From positions 868,001 to 932,000 of the forward strand of contig BQUP01000009.1 of the NCBI GenBank assembly GCA_022835595.1: a stretch of 64,000 nucleotides of DNA, given 5' to 3'. Of the stretch, positions 36,627 to 48,034 are shown in pieces (within the stretch, counting starts at the first letter, position 1; each line of letters begins with the position of its first letter). Below the pieces are notes generated by a model. That model was not told where the DNA came from, did no database searches, and saw nothing but the letters and a program-made list of their open reading frames with translations. The position numbers were made by a program, and so were the translations under genes. Source of the DNA: Cystobasidium ongulense (taxonomy: Eukaryota > Basidiomycota > Cystobasidiomycetes > Cystobasidiales > Cystobasidiaceae).

Positions 36627-37500
36627 TCAATGCATAGCGTGGTCAACACGATGTTCGATACTTGCCATTGCCCTGGATCTCAAAGCAGAGATCTGAGGTA
36701 GAGAAGCGCCACAATTACCGGGCATGATTCAATATTTAAACCAATAGTTGAATAATATGTAGCAATAGATGAAGAGCAAGCAATCAAGTTCCAGCGGCCC
36801 CGCTTAAGCATATACTTCGCAAAAGTATCTTGACGGCGAACCTACATGTTTCTGACGAGGTTGTAAGGCTTTCCATCTATGCAAGTATGGACGGCGGTCG
36901 TGGCATATGCCTGAGGGAGTTTCACGGGTAAGAGGGAGTCACGTAGATTAATCCACTGAGTACATCATTAGATATCAATATTATTGCGCATCAGGAGGCG
37001 GTTTTGCACGAAATTCTACAGCACCCTTCATATCCTTCAAAATTAGGAATGCGACACGCCCTTCGTGTAATCGCGAAATGACACACCTCTGTCTGTTTGA
37101 CATTGCTGAGAGTGTTCAGGGAGAGAATTCCAAGCGACTAATCGAAGGTTCTTGGTCTGTGCGAGCTCATTGCCATGTATCGCTATGAGATCAAGTGATG
37201 TTGTCGGGTCATCCTCGATAGCATTAGACCAATAAGCGTGTCTAAGAAGACCTTGAAAGTTCGACAGACGCAAAAGAGAGTGCAAAAGGTCTTGCATAAC
37301 TGGCTCGACGTCCTTTCTATGATCTTGGAACTGATCATTGTATTCATCAAGAGTCCTACTGAGGAAAGGATTTTCCTGAAGCGGTCTGAGGAAGGCGTTT
37401 GGATACACGGCTGGTTGCCATCAGATGTACGACGAAACTACTGTTCCAACACTGACTGCGTACATTTAAGTCTCATTCGGGAGGGCACTGTATTACCCGC
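36627..37500. other. Convergent intergenic region with one unexplained open frame
   Basis: About 870 bases between the stop of the orphan gene (+) and the stop of TSC10 (-). It contains a minus-strand open frame at 37408-37043 of about 120 codons (NPFLSRTLDEYNDQFQDHRK ... SLLRLSNFQGLLRHAYWSN). Its composition looks protein-like, but I could not find a start codon, donor or family for it. It may be an exon of a small gene or a chance frame. Confidence 0.35.
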
Positions 37501-38932
37501 TCAAGCTTTGGGCAGAGTTTTCCTGTATTCCACGGCTTCAGGCGAGTTGTAGACTTGCTTGTCGACGTCTATACGGTAGATCGGCAATCCAATCTTTAAT
37601 GAAGGTCAGCCTCAATTCAAGCTCGAGAGCTTGCCAAACGTACCATAGCAATAAGGCGATATATGGGATCCAAGAAGTAATCGTTGAGGGGTGCTACACC
37701 GGCTGAAGCGGTCCTCATGAGATGCCCAATGAAATCAGTTGTGATCACAGCGTTGCCCCGCTCTAGATCTACGTTCACAACATTGAGTAACATTCTGTCA
37801 GTTGTGGTCTTCTAATACTCGTACATGTGAAAGCCATCTTGACTTACTCTTGATGAGCAGGTCTGCACACTGCTCCGGAGTCTGGTCCGTACCGCCGCCA
37901 CCTTCGATTTTAGCTGTCAAGGCGGGTTTATCTTTCTGTTCTTCCTCAAAGCCCGGTGTGAGAATAGTGCCTGGGAAATAGCAGTGCACTGAGATATTGT
38001 ATAACTTCAGCTCGTTTCGAAGTGTTTCCGCAAGACCTGCACAGAGCACATGGAGGAGAGATCGCTCAGTACAGTAGGTAGCAGGAGGCAGCCAGGCAAT
38101 TTTGTATTGATGAGCTTACCGCGAATGGCATATTTAGCTGGAGCGTAGGCTGACCATCCTATGAATGACAACAAGCCAAGCATAGAGCTAACAAGGACTA
38201 TCTTTCCTTGTATTTTGTTTGCGACCATTCGTTTCGAAGCTTGCTGCGGACAGGAAGGAATGACAATGTGCAGGCAGGTCAGACGTGATGCTGTGAACAC
38301 TGACATGGAAGAGCATACGTGAGCTGTCCACAACGTAGTCTGATAGTTTTGCTGCCACCCGGCGGTGAGTTGTTCAGGAGTCAAGTCTGGGAAGTAGCCC
38401 AGGAATCCACCGGCACCACCTTGGCAGGAGAAGACATATTCGGGACAGTTGACGCTGTTGAACGAGGCATATTGGTCAAAAGCTCTTGAAGTCCCTTCGG
38501 AAGTGGTAAGGTCCGCAGAGACGGCGTAGAAGCGTTGATTCGAATTCTGTCGATGTGTCTGTACATTTCCAGAACGCGAGAAGAGGTCAGCAAGAGCAGC
38601 AGAGTGGTGGATGCTCTCAAACCACCTCGAGCTGCTTCAATGCTGCATCCAGCTTGCTCTGGCTTCTCGAGACTATTGTCACGTTGCAGCCTCTGTCAGC
38701 GAGGCGACAAGCGAGCGCGAGTCCGAGTCCCTGGGAGCCTCCCCCGATGAATGCATTCTGCGATGGGCATGTCAGCATGCCGTGCAGATGCTTGCTGCCC
38801 AACAAGCACGCTCACCTTTCCTTGAGTCGGCAGCTGGTTCCTCGAGAAGAACATTGGACCGACAAAGACGAGTGTCGAGAGAACAGCAACGGCGAGCGAG
38901 ACGGACAGCAGCAGCGGCCAGGAGTCGAGCAT
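37501..38932 (-). CDS. TSC10: 3-ketodihydrosphingosine reductase
   Basis: ER short-chain dehydrogenase that reduces 3-ketodihydrosphingosine to dihydrosphingosine, the second step of sphingolipid synthesis. The start at 38932 gives a hydrophobic N-terminal anchor (MLDSWPLLLSVSLAVAVLST, followed by VGPMFF). The NADPH site is NAFIGGGSQGLGLALACRLA, with the GxSxG pattern reported for this family. The catalytic Ser, Tyr and Lys lie in SSMLGLLSFIGWSAYAPAKY, and HCYFPGTILTPGFEEEQK follows as in the family. The C-terminal exons carry the usual second hydrophobic/linker portion (ITTDFIGHLMRTAS; YRLIAMIGLPIYRIDVDK). At least seven exons. Next gene on the same strand is ETFA, 220 bases upstream. Confidence is high; exact intron edges are approximate. 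Confidence 0.93.
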
Positions 38933-39152
38933 AGCCTGGCTGACGATGCGAACGCCAGATTGGTATAAAGCGAGCAAAGCAGAGCCTTGAAGAGGGAATG
39001 AATGGCTCTTTAAGAAGCAGGCATGATCACCAAAAACACGTGACATTGACACTCGCTTAACTATATGCATCGAGGACAGACATGCTTGAACTACACTTCG
39101 GCTAATATTGTACAGTGGCTGGACTGGACTGGACTGCACACTATTCCGACCT

Positions 39153-40634
39153 TCACTTCAGCTTCTCGACTAGCTGGGGAACAGTCTCGAAGAGATCTCC
39201 AACGAGCCCAATGTCGGCGACTTGGAAGATGGGTGCCTGGAGAAGGTCACATCAGCTAGCTGCATGCCTGATATACACTACCATTCACAGCTCACATCTG
39301 GATCCTTGTTGAGAGCGACGATCGTCTTTGAGTCTATAGAGGTAGGGCAGAGAGCAATTAGCGTAAGGATGCAGGCCAGGTGTATAGCGACGACCGACCC
39401 TTCATGCCTGCAAGATGTTGGATAGCCCCCGAGATACCAACGGCGACATATCTTCAAAAAGCATTACATCAGCCTGTGCTGCTTGTACTCTGGACAAGTC
39501 AGCACCACCCACAGTTCAGGCGCCACCACCTTGCCGGTCTGGCCGACTTGCAGCGAATTGTCTGCATATCCAGCATCAACAGCTGCTCTCGAGGCACCAA
39601 TAGCGGCTCCCAAGGCATCAGCGAGGGGAGTGAGGACAGTGTCAAAGTTCTCCTTGTTCTTGACTCCTCTTCCTCCTGAGACTACTCTTGCTGCACTTCC
39701 TAGGTCAGGTCGTTCCGAAACTGTGAGCTCCTCTGAGATCCATTCGGACGAGGCTGCAGGGGATTCAGAATATGGTACAGGCAGTATGACCAATTAGTAT
39801 GGTTCAGTGCAGTTCGAGAAAGCATGGCCCACCCTCTCCCTCGCTGCCGCTTCCGTTCTCGACTGAAGCAGACGCATCGCCCTCGGCAGCAGCATCGAAA
39901 GCCGATGTTCTGACGGTGAATATCTTGACCTTGTCATTGCTCTTGATGGTCGCTATCGCATTGCCGGCGTAGATGGGGCGTTCAAAGGTATCCGACGAGA
40001 TGACCTTTTGCACATCGGAGATCTAGGCGGAGATGATGGACAAGTCGGACAGCGAGTACTTTAGCAAGCTGGCTCTGCACAAGAACAGGCGATGCGTGTG
40101 AAGAGCTCACTGGCGCTACATTTAGCAGAGCTGCCACTCTTGGAAAGACATTCTTGCCTAGTGCAGTGTGAGCAGCGACGACGTGGGTGAAGCCGCCTTT
40201 GGTGACAGCTTCCGCGATGAGAGGAGCCAGAGGCTCGGCGAGTCCGTGTGCGATCTTTCCACCGGACTGTACGAGTATGCTCTTGACGGGCAGTCTGCAG
40301 GTGTATCGTTGTATGATGGATTCGAGATTGGACCGGCATTCATTCCATCAGCTCTTGCCGGGCGAGGGCATGCAAAGGAAAGACGAACGCACTTTTTCGA
40401 CGCTTCAGCAGCTTTCGCAGTCCCGCTCTCGTCTCCAGTGATGAGCGCAATCACCTCACCACCCAGCGTGTTGGCGGCCGTCAGCGCATTCAGGCTGCCT
40501 GGATTGAGCTTGCCCTCGCGATGCTCGAGAAAGAGCAGCACTTTGGGCGTCGCAGAGGCTTCTGTTGCATAGCGTCGGGCGAGTGATGGTGCAGCTCGCC
40601 GGCTGAAGACTGCTCTTGCTAGATATGCGTGCAT
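39153..40634 (-). CDS. ETFA: Electron transfer flavoprotein alpha subunit, mitochondrial
   Basis: Matrix FAD protein that, with ETF-beta, carries electrons from acyl-CoA and other dehydrogenases to ETF-ubiquinone oxidoreductase. The N-terminus ([22 protein letters not shown]) is a clear mitochondrial presequence. Then [40 protein letters not shown] and [12 protein letters not shown] mark the N-terminal domain. The FAD domain has [36 protein letters not shown] and the signature [18 protein letters not shown]; the end is [20 protein letters not shown]. About seven exons, from 40634 to the TGA at 39153. An acidic Ser/Gly-rich insert ([15 protein letters not shown]) lies between the two domains. 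It neighbours TSC10 and IZH3 on the same strand, without evidence of co-regulation. Confidence 0.95.
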
Positions 40635-40917
40635 GTTGCTATATCGGTGGATGGTGGATGCGACGTGAGTCGGTGGATGGAGAGAAAGAAAGAAGTGATT
40701 CGAGCACGTGAGGGAGAAGTACATGCAAAAGACAGCTGAGAAGGGAAGAAAGACAGAGTGAAAGAATAGGCAGAGCCCGATGAATTGCGAAGCGCCTTGG
40801 TGTCCACAGTCCACGCTTCTCTAATCATACAATGACAATGTCAACCTACGCCACTTTCTCTTCTACTACGATACTACTGTCTACCAAACTTGCAACTACG
40901 ACCCGCACCAACTGCAC

Positions 40918-43487
40918 TCACAGCTCGTCCCTCCTGTGGAACCACTTCATAAAGTACTGCACCTCATAAGGATCTCTATCAGTGCAGGAGTACCCCTGCA
41001 ATCCAACTTCATACATCCCTTTCAGAGCTTGCCAGTGTAAAGCTATAGCTACTACAATCGCACAATGCCAGAATTGATGACTGTGCGCTAGAGTGTCGAA
41101 CAGTCCTCCGGGTCGTAGAGCTTCCGGGAAGTCAAGAGCGTAAAAGAGCAGGCCTGCGAGCGAACGGGAGAAAGAACACAAGAAATCAATACGGACCAGG
41201 TCAAGCTATCATGCCGATGCATAAAGGCATCAAGCGTAGCATGCTTACCGATCTTGTAAGCCAGCAAGCTGTAGAATACTGGACCTAGAAGGGGCGAAAA
41301 AGTGTTAAACATGCGAACTGTAACGTGCGCAACAAGAGCAAGTAGGTGGAGCCATCTAAACTCACTGTAAAACTGCCACGTCAATTTCCCACCATATAAG
41401 AACACCATATGAACCATAGGTGCAGCACCAACACAAGCGAGAAATACGAAGAAAGCGATTCTGACATTTTTGTGTTCTCTATCGTTGAACCAGGGTTTCC
41501 TAAAGAGGAGAATGGTGTTAGGTTTTGAAAAAGGTCTCCAGTCCCGAACGCAGAGAATGGAATGACTGGAAGAGTAGCGATACTCACCAAGGTAAATACA
41601 TGCCTAAAGCACCAAATATGGAAGTTGCCAGATTATAAGTTGAATCCATAGCAGGATTACATCTAAATCCCGCATGAGTGAGTGAGATGATAGAAGTAGA
41701 AATCAAAGCTGATATGCCTAGATAATCCAAAGTAGCGCAAGAATGGAATACTGAATATGTACCACATCCAGCAGCTAGATGCCATGCTGCTGATAGCCCT
41801 AAACAGATTAAAGACGCGAGTAAAAAAGCTAGATTCGCGGAGCGATCGTAGAGCGTGTTCAAGGAGGAATCGCCTAAAGGAGTATGTGGGAAAACCTGGA
41901 AAATGTAGTAGATAATATAGGCGGCTGGAATGAGATGGGTGTAGACTGGGATAGGGCGGGAGTCGTCGGATCAGCTATGTAGACTATTGGCCGGGACATT
42001 AGCTACTCACTGTTCATCGTCTCATTATGCCACTAGAAGAAAGTGTCAGCCTAGGTCACATGTATAATCTACTGTCGAGAGTATGTGCAAAATGAGCATA
42101 CCTTGAAAGCGCTAAGGAAGAGTTCTCCCGGTCTATCAGCAGGAATGAATCTATATCCACTGAGGATATACTGTGGGTGGAGTAACGAGGAAAAAGAGGG
42201 TAAAAGGTCAGCCACAGGTAACATCATCACTGGACATTGCGCAAGAAAGAAGCGACATACCTTATTATTCCTCCAATCAGCAGGCAATTCATGGAATTCC
42301 AATAATCTACTTTTACCATAAAATAACGCATTTCCCAATTTCTCAGCTTCATCTTTCATATAATGAGTCAATTTCTCTTTTTCATCATGAATATAATCTT
42401 TTAATTTTTCTTTTTCATCATGTACGAAATGTGTAGCATCATTATAAGCGTTTGAGAGTGTCTTTGTGACCATATTACTTGAAGTTGTTGACCAATCTTG
42501 TAATGATGGTCTCTTCAAATTTGTTATTGATGCTGGTATTTTCAGTGATAGCTTGCGACTTTCTGATTGTAGAAAGGCCCGTATTGCTGATACAGGTGGT
42601 TGGGGGAGGGAGAATGAGGAGTGTGTCTTGGGCAATGCTGATGGTGGGGCTGATACGGCCTGAGAGGTTAGTGTAGATGGAGAACAAGGAACGCTTGTAG
42701 TGCCACTCGAGTTGAATGGATAGCTTGACTGAGTACTAGCAGCCGCAAGGGCGCCTTTCGCAGCGGACGATATACTGGCTGCGAGGTTGGCTGGGAATTC
42801 GGGCAATGAGATAGAGAGCGGCGAATAGAGGGAGAGTTGAAGGAGTACTTCTTGAGCCTTGCCATAGTTTGAAGCCAATGCTTCGAGGACTGCCCGCTTA
42901 TCGAAGTGGCCTGGGATGATAGCAGACATGGTTGGAAGTAGAGGCATTGAAGGGAGTTGGTCGTGGACGTCTTGCCTAATAGACGAGAGCAGCTCGTAGA
43001 CGTCGTCTAGGAATGCTTGCAGTGTTTCCGTGTCTCTCTTGCTTGATGAAGAAAAGGTGCACGATGAGGATAAAAGTGGCGAGCGAGCTTTCTCGGAAGC
43101 TGCTGATACACTGCACGAGCCTGTTTCCGAGGCAGTGTCGTCCGAGTCGCCCTCTTCATCGTCGGTGGACAGCTCCAGCTGATAGGACTGCAGCTTGTCC
43201 AGTGCTTCCTCGATAGAGTCTTCCAGGATGAACCGTATTCTCTCGAGGTCTCTATTCCACGGCACGCCGAGGTCGAGCGAGTCGATAACGCTCGAAGGGG
43301 CGGTCAAGCTGGAAGCATCGGATGATGAGTGCACGATGAATGTGTTCCTCCGCTTGAGAGAGCTCGACGGTCTGCGATGCTGCGTCCGTGGTGGATGATG
43401 CAGCTGGCCATGTTCATGCTGCTGCTGCTGTGCCGTGCTGCTTGGACGGGAGCTTGCTTCGAGACGCTGCAGGTCAGTACGAGCCAT
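40918..43487 (-). CDS. IZH3: PAQR/IZH3-like membrane receptor with long cytosolic N-terminus
   Basis: Member of the progestin/adipoQ receptor family; fungal IZH proteins affect zinc and sterol/lipid homeostasis. The membrane part has the family marks: LLEFHELPADWRNNKYILSG, the WHNETMN that opens TM1, LGLSAAWHLAAG and HSCATLDYLGISAL (the S-x3-H and H-x3-D metal motifs). Then come hydrophobic helices and AHSHQFWHCAIVVAIALHW (the H-x3-H motif). Residues 1-370 or so (43487-42270) are a Ser-rich, disordered cytosolic extension as in yeast Izh3. It ends in three 11-residue repeats (HDEKEKLKDYI, HDEKEKLTHYM, KDEAEKLGNAL; about 42422-42324) directly before TM1. That stretch, and the region 41380-41860, are strongly AT-rich. 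Several exons; the stop TGA is at 40918. Confidence 0.92.
42324..42422 (-). repeat. Three tandem 33-nt coding repeats (11-residue units) in IZH3
   Basis: Three in-frame 33-base units share the pattern K/H-D-E-x-E-K-L, visible both in protein and DNA (GATGAAAAAGA and related). The units predict an amphipathic helix just before the first membrane segment. Confidence 0.8.
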
Positions 43488-44603
43488 TGTCGATGCAGTA
43501 GAGTAGAGTAGTGCCGTGCTATGACCAGAAGCAGGGCATGGAGAGCTGTGTGTGCTGTATGTTGTTCGTCGCTATCTGATGCCAGTCGTGCAGAGGAAAG
43601 ATTGAATAATGGCAATCGGACCGTCCAAAGGCATGGAACAAGTAACGACACTTGCAGGCTCGGGAGAGTGTGTATGGCCGACGAGACTGGAGAGGCATAC
43701 AGTGTGCCTACTCTCTGTCTCCTTCTACTACCAGACATCCCGAGTCTGCCTTGAAAGCCACCTCGACCGTCACGTTTGCCACCCGGCTTTATACAAGCAC
43801 CCGTGACACCGGCAGGCGAGCATGTTGCGTATTATTCCAGGTATGTCGATAGAGAGTGGCTTATGTGGCATTAGTATTGGTATGGAGTGGATCAGGGTAG
43901 TCCCATGCCATTCGGTCTGTTTTGGGAAATACTGCATTGCCATCAAGTATGCACGATTGGGCACTCGCATACAGGCAAGAGAACAAGTGAATTTCCCGAC
44001 ATTGTCTGATGGAGACGCAGAGTGGCTAGATGGACTACACTAGCTATCCAGGACCTCGTTAGTATGCCTGGTCGCCCTGAAACGCCCGTCTGCAAGAATG
44101 GAATATCGAGTGTGATCCTCTCGTATCACCTTGAGTGTGCGCCGTCTGAGAATCATACTCGCAGGAGATGGAGGGAGAGCAGAGGTCGAGCATGCAGCAT
44201 ACTCTCTCACTCTGACTCGTCCTCGTCAGCGATCCTCCACTGCTCTGCTTATCGCAAACTCGTACGCGTCTCCATTCCATCTCGTGCGTGAAATTAAATG
44301 CAGTGGCTGACTACGAGTATGCTGAGAAGGTCGAAGGCTACAAGGATGTGCTCTAGTAAGTTACACTCGCCAATGTCATTATACAGCATGCCCAGTCTAT
44401 GATACTCGCACTTGTTGTTATTGCCTTGTCCCATGGAATGCTGCACTTGCATGCCTCTGACTTGTTCAAATAATAATTAATGATTAATGATTGCCGATCA
44501 ATTTCCTACAACGAAGACCTACTTGGGAAGATGCGCATTTCTGCAGCACCGACTGGACTACGCCTACACCCGCACCACACCACACTCGACTCGAGCGACA
44601 ACA
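43488..44603. other. Divergent intergenic region IZH3 / nuclear orphan
   Basis: About 1.1 kb. Most has no coding signal I trust. One suspicious piece is at about 44301-44355 (+): after an AG acceptor at 44300 an open frame reads ADYEYAEKVEGYKDVL and stops at TAG. This looks like a terminal exon of a small protein, but no upstream exons could be assembled; the first few codons near 43822 (MLRIIP then a GTATGT donor) are a weak candidate for a start. Confidence 0.3.
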
Positions 44604-47378
44604 ATGGCCGGCTGGCAGTCCTCCAACCTCGTCGTCAGAGATCCCTCGAGGCCGGGCATGGAAGCCTGCGTCGAGTGCAAGAGCTTCAACGAGACCCAGC
44701 TGCAGGATGCCATGGGCGCGCTGCAGAGGGGAGAGCAGGGTGCCGATGAGCGTGTAGAGGCCATACAGCGACAGAGTGCGTCTGTCGTCCATCCATCGTG
44801 CATGCCTGGCTGCTGACGAGTGCTCGTCCATCTTCCCTCGATCACCGTGTATCCATACATACACCCTACTGACTACCACTACACACACCACCCCCATTGC
44901 ACCCCCAGTCGACTCGTCCTGGTGGAGAACGGCAGTCTGGTATGCCCGCCGCAAGCACATCTCCCAGTGCACGCTTCAGACCGAAGAGAACAGAGCAAGA
45001 GCCCAAGAGCTGCTCGACAGGAATGCACAGTCGAATCGACGCGCAGAGCAGAAGAGAAAGGACAGGGAAAAGGACCTGCATAGAGAGCAGCAGCCCTCTC
45101 AGTCCTCCTCGTCGTCGTCCTACTACTACAAGGACTATGTCGCGCCCGTCGTCCTCGAGTGGGTTGCTTCTTCTTTCCTCCTCCTTCCCAACTAGGTGCT
45201 GACTACTCCCCCCGTCGCTTACCCACTACTTGCCTACTTGCCTACCATTTTGTCCAGAAGCGCCGAACAGCACTCCCCCTCACTCAAGGACATTGCATAC
45301 GATCCATTCACTGGGGATGCCTCCCAGGTGGGCCTCCCTCTGCCTCCCTGACGTGTCTCGCCGCTGACTCGCATCCCATCCAGCCGGGGAATGATAATCG
45401 ACCATACCACACCAACACTGCCGACTCGACAATGTCCAACAAGGGACAAGGGAAATCATCGAGAAAGGTGAGCTGGGGTTCTTACTCTCCCTCGGCCTGC
45501 ATTCCTGCCTCTGTCTGCGTTCCTGGCCTGGCCTCGAGGCGAGGTGCCCGGTCTCGCTCGCTCTCTCTCTCACGAGAGGTGTGCCGGCTTTCCCTTCTCT
45601 TCCTTCTCTCCTTGTATCACACGCACCCTCGGCATGGTCCAGACACGCTCCAGAGCCTGTGCAGGCGCATCCACATGCACACCGTCACTGACATCGCTAC
45701 CCCACTCTTACCCCTCACTCTCCCCTCCTTCTATCGCACAACGACGCTCGCTACCTCTTCCTCAGCCCGTCAAGATCAAACTCACTCTAGCACCAGAAGA
45801 CACTCCACCCCCTACCTCGTCCCCTCCCTCCCATTCCAGCACTGCCGGCAACACATCCCTCGCACTCCCCTCTACTTCACGTCGGATTTCCGTCCATCCT
45901 AGCAGTGCAACGACAGATGAAGAAATGTCTGATGACAATGGACTGGACACAGAAGGGGAGGAAGGCGACGACACGGCAAGCAACAATGGAGCGGACGAAT
46001 CTCATGATGTTAATATCGGTGGCGATTCTTACCCTTCTAAACTCCCCTTTTGGGTGTCTGCAAATCTAGTAGCTAGACATCCTTCAAGTAAAGACAAGGA
46101 AACTTGCTTGGCTTGCTTGGAAGAATTGAATGCTGAAAAGAATGACATCATGGAGATTGAGGGGATGGATGATGAAGAGAGAAAGCTGAGTTTGATGGAT
46201 GTAGAGCAGAGGAGTGAGTCGCCTCAATCATTCTCCGACTTCGCCATTTGCGTCTTCGTCCGCTTGCTAACCACTTCATCTCACTTATCTCTTGCAGTCA
46301 AAGACGCATACTGGCTCACAAATGGCAATGGCAGGTTCAGACACATGTCTGAATGTACACATCAAACGCAGGATACAAGGGAAAAGGCCAAAGTAAGATT
46401 GGATAGATATTTAGCCATGGCTAGACAACGTATGAAAGCTCGTCATCAACGTGAAAAGTTGGAAAAGAAGAAGAGATTAGGTCCTGGTGGAGTCGCATCG
46501 AGGGGAAATGGTGGAAGGCAATCATCTGCTGATCGTGGTACACCTGAACCGTGAGTTGACCTCTTCATACATCTCTCTCTCTCATATTAGAGCGGCAGTA
46601 ACTCAGACTATAATCTACCTGCCCTTCACCTATTCGTATTACCCAGATATACAAAGTCGAAAAAGATCAACCACAAGAAATTGGCTGCTATCGCTATGGA
46701 TGAAGATTTGCGTGCCCTGTCTATCATGCCTGGTAAGAAGAGAGGAGATGCCACTATCAAGGGCAAAGCTAGTCTGTAAGTCGAATGCACAGTTCAAGAT
46801 AATGTTGCTCTTCACGTGCTAAAAATCGACCTCTTCTAGCATGAACACCTATGACAATGATTATACCGACGATGAAGCTGATCTAGCGGATATGCCGCCT
46901 CCGGTATGTTATGACTCTCGCACCAGATTGCATGTAGTGACTTTGGCTGACTATATTTCCATCCGCTATTCAGATGCTGCAGGATTCGGGCTCGGAACGC
47001 TCACCTTCTATCCCTCCTGAAACAGTCAAGACACCACACTCTGTATCCTTCCGCGTCACGAATGAACCATTTATCTACATTAAAGACGCCTTACATCCCT
47101 CAATGCTCAGCCAACACGATAGTTGCTCTTCATCCTTCTTTGCTGCCTCGGCATCACTCTATGCCAGTCAACACGACAGCTCCAAAATCACAGCTCAAAC
47201 TTTCTTCGATACACCAACGGATCATTCGTCGGGTATTGGATCGAGAAAGAGATCACCTCATTTGTATACTCGAAGAGGTGATGAATATAAACGAAGACGA
47301 GTCACTCCGGATGTTTCGAAAAGGCCGTATATGCCTCCGAGAAGTATGAAGAGACCAAACGTACAATACGCCGCGTAA
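44604..47378 (+). CDS. Orphan, probably nuclear, basic/acidic protein with many exons
   Basis: Around nine exons read in frame. Exon 1 (44604-44774) encodes MAGWQSSNLVVRDPSRPGME with CVECKSF; after the next join comes SSWWRTAVWYARRKHISQCT and a long charged helix (ENRARAQELLDRNAQSNRRA). Later parts are an acidic linker (TDEEMSDDNGLDTEGEEGDD) and a conserved-looking patch (LPFWVSANLVARHPSSKDKE with two Cys). Then come KDAYWLTNGNGRFRHMSECT, a Lys/Arg-rich helix (AMARQRMKARHQREKLEKKK), and a basic tail containing GSRKRSPHLY and YKRRR-type nuclear signals. The WWRT and WLTNGNG patches suggest real folded domains, but I recognise no family. Nuclear location is inferred from charge and signals only. 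The coding part near 46090-46460 is more AT-rich than exons 1-4. Confidence 0.75.
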
Positions 47379-48034
47379 AAAATGAAAATTGTAAACTAAC
47401 GCTCAAATCCCACTTTTGTGGATATCATTTTCCCTGAAAACCTCAAATATATATATATATATATATACAGCATACTAGAACATACTCCCGTATAATAATG
47501 TTTTTATTCTCTCTAGAATTTTTACTTTCGCTTTCTCCCTGGGTAGTCATTTCGCCAAAGCTCCTTTTTCTTTTTCATCTCAAATAATTCAAGGTATAGG
47601 AATAAGTGTTGAACTACTTGTCTTTCGTGTTTAGATACTCTACGTGATAATTCGTTCTACATGCCGTACTGTTTAGTTCTGCCGCTCAAGTGTCTTGCTG
47701 CTGTTTAGCTTTGTTGTCATTTTACTTTATGATTAAGTTTTCCGTGAAATAAATGCACAAATATGCATGTAGCGCAACCACACTCTTGCCATCTTCTTCC
47801 TAGCACGCCTGATGCAATGTTAGAAACATTCAGATTATTTCAGTGTCACCACAGCCTTGCGGTTGTCATCTGAATAGCGTGGCGCATTTGAAGGGAAAAG
47901 CGTTGTCTTTGCTAGTGATGGGAGGCCTAAGTACACGGCATCGAGAATAAATATCGAGAAACGGGTACAGTCCAATATATCATTTAAAACATACTTACGA
48001 GTGCCTCGCACAATGTTGACTGTAGTTCTCCCTC
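47379..48034. other. Convergent 3' intergenic region with (AT)n tract
   Basis: About 650 bases between convergent stops. AT-rich, with an AT dinucleotide tract at 47447-47467. No gene recognised. Confidence 0.5.
47447..47467. repeat. (AT)n microsatellite
   Basis: Twenty-one bases of AT repeat in the 3' flank of the nuclear orphan gene. Confidence 0.9.

Noticed and set aside
12391-43487. A metabolic gene cluster for lipid metabolism (POX1, TSC10, ETFA, PAF-AH, IZH3)
   Set aside because: These genes are interleaved with unrelated ones, on both strands, and belong to different compartments; looks like normal gene order rather than a cluster.
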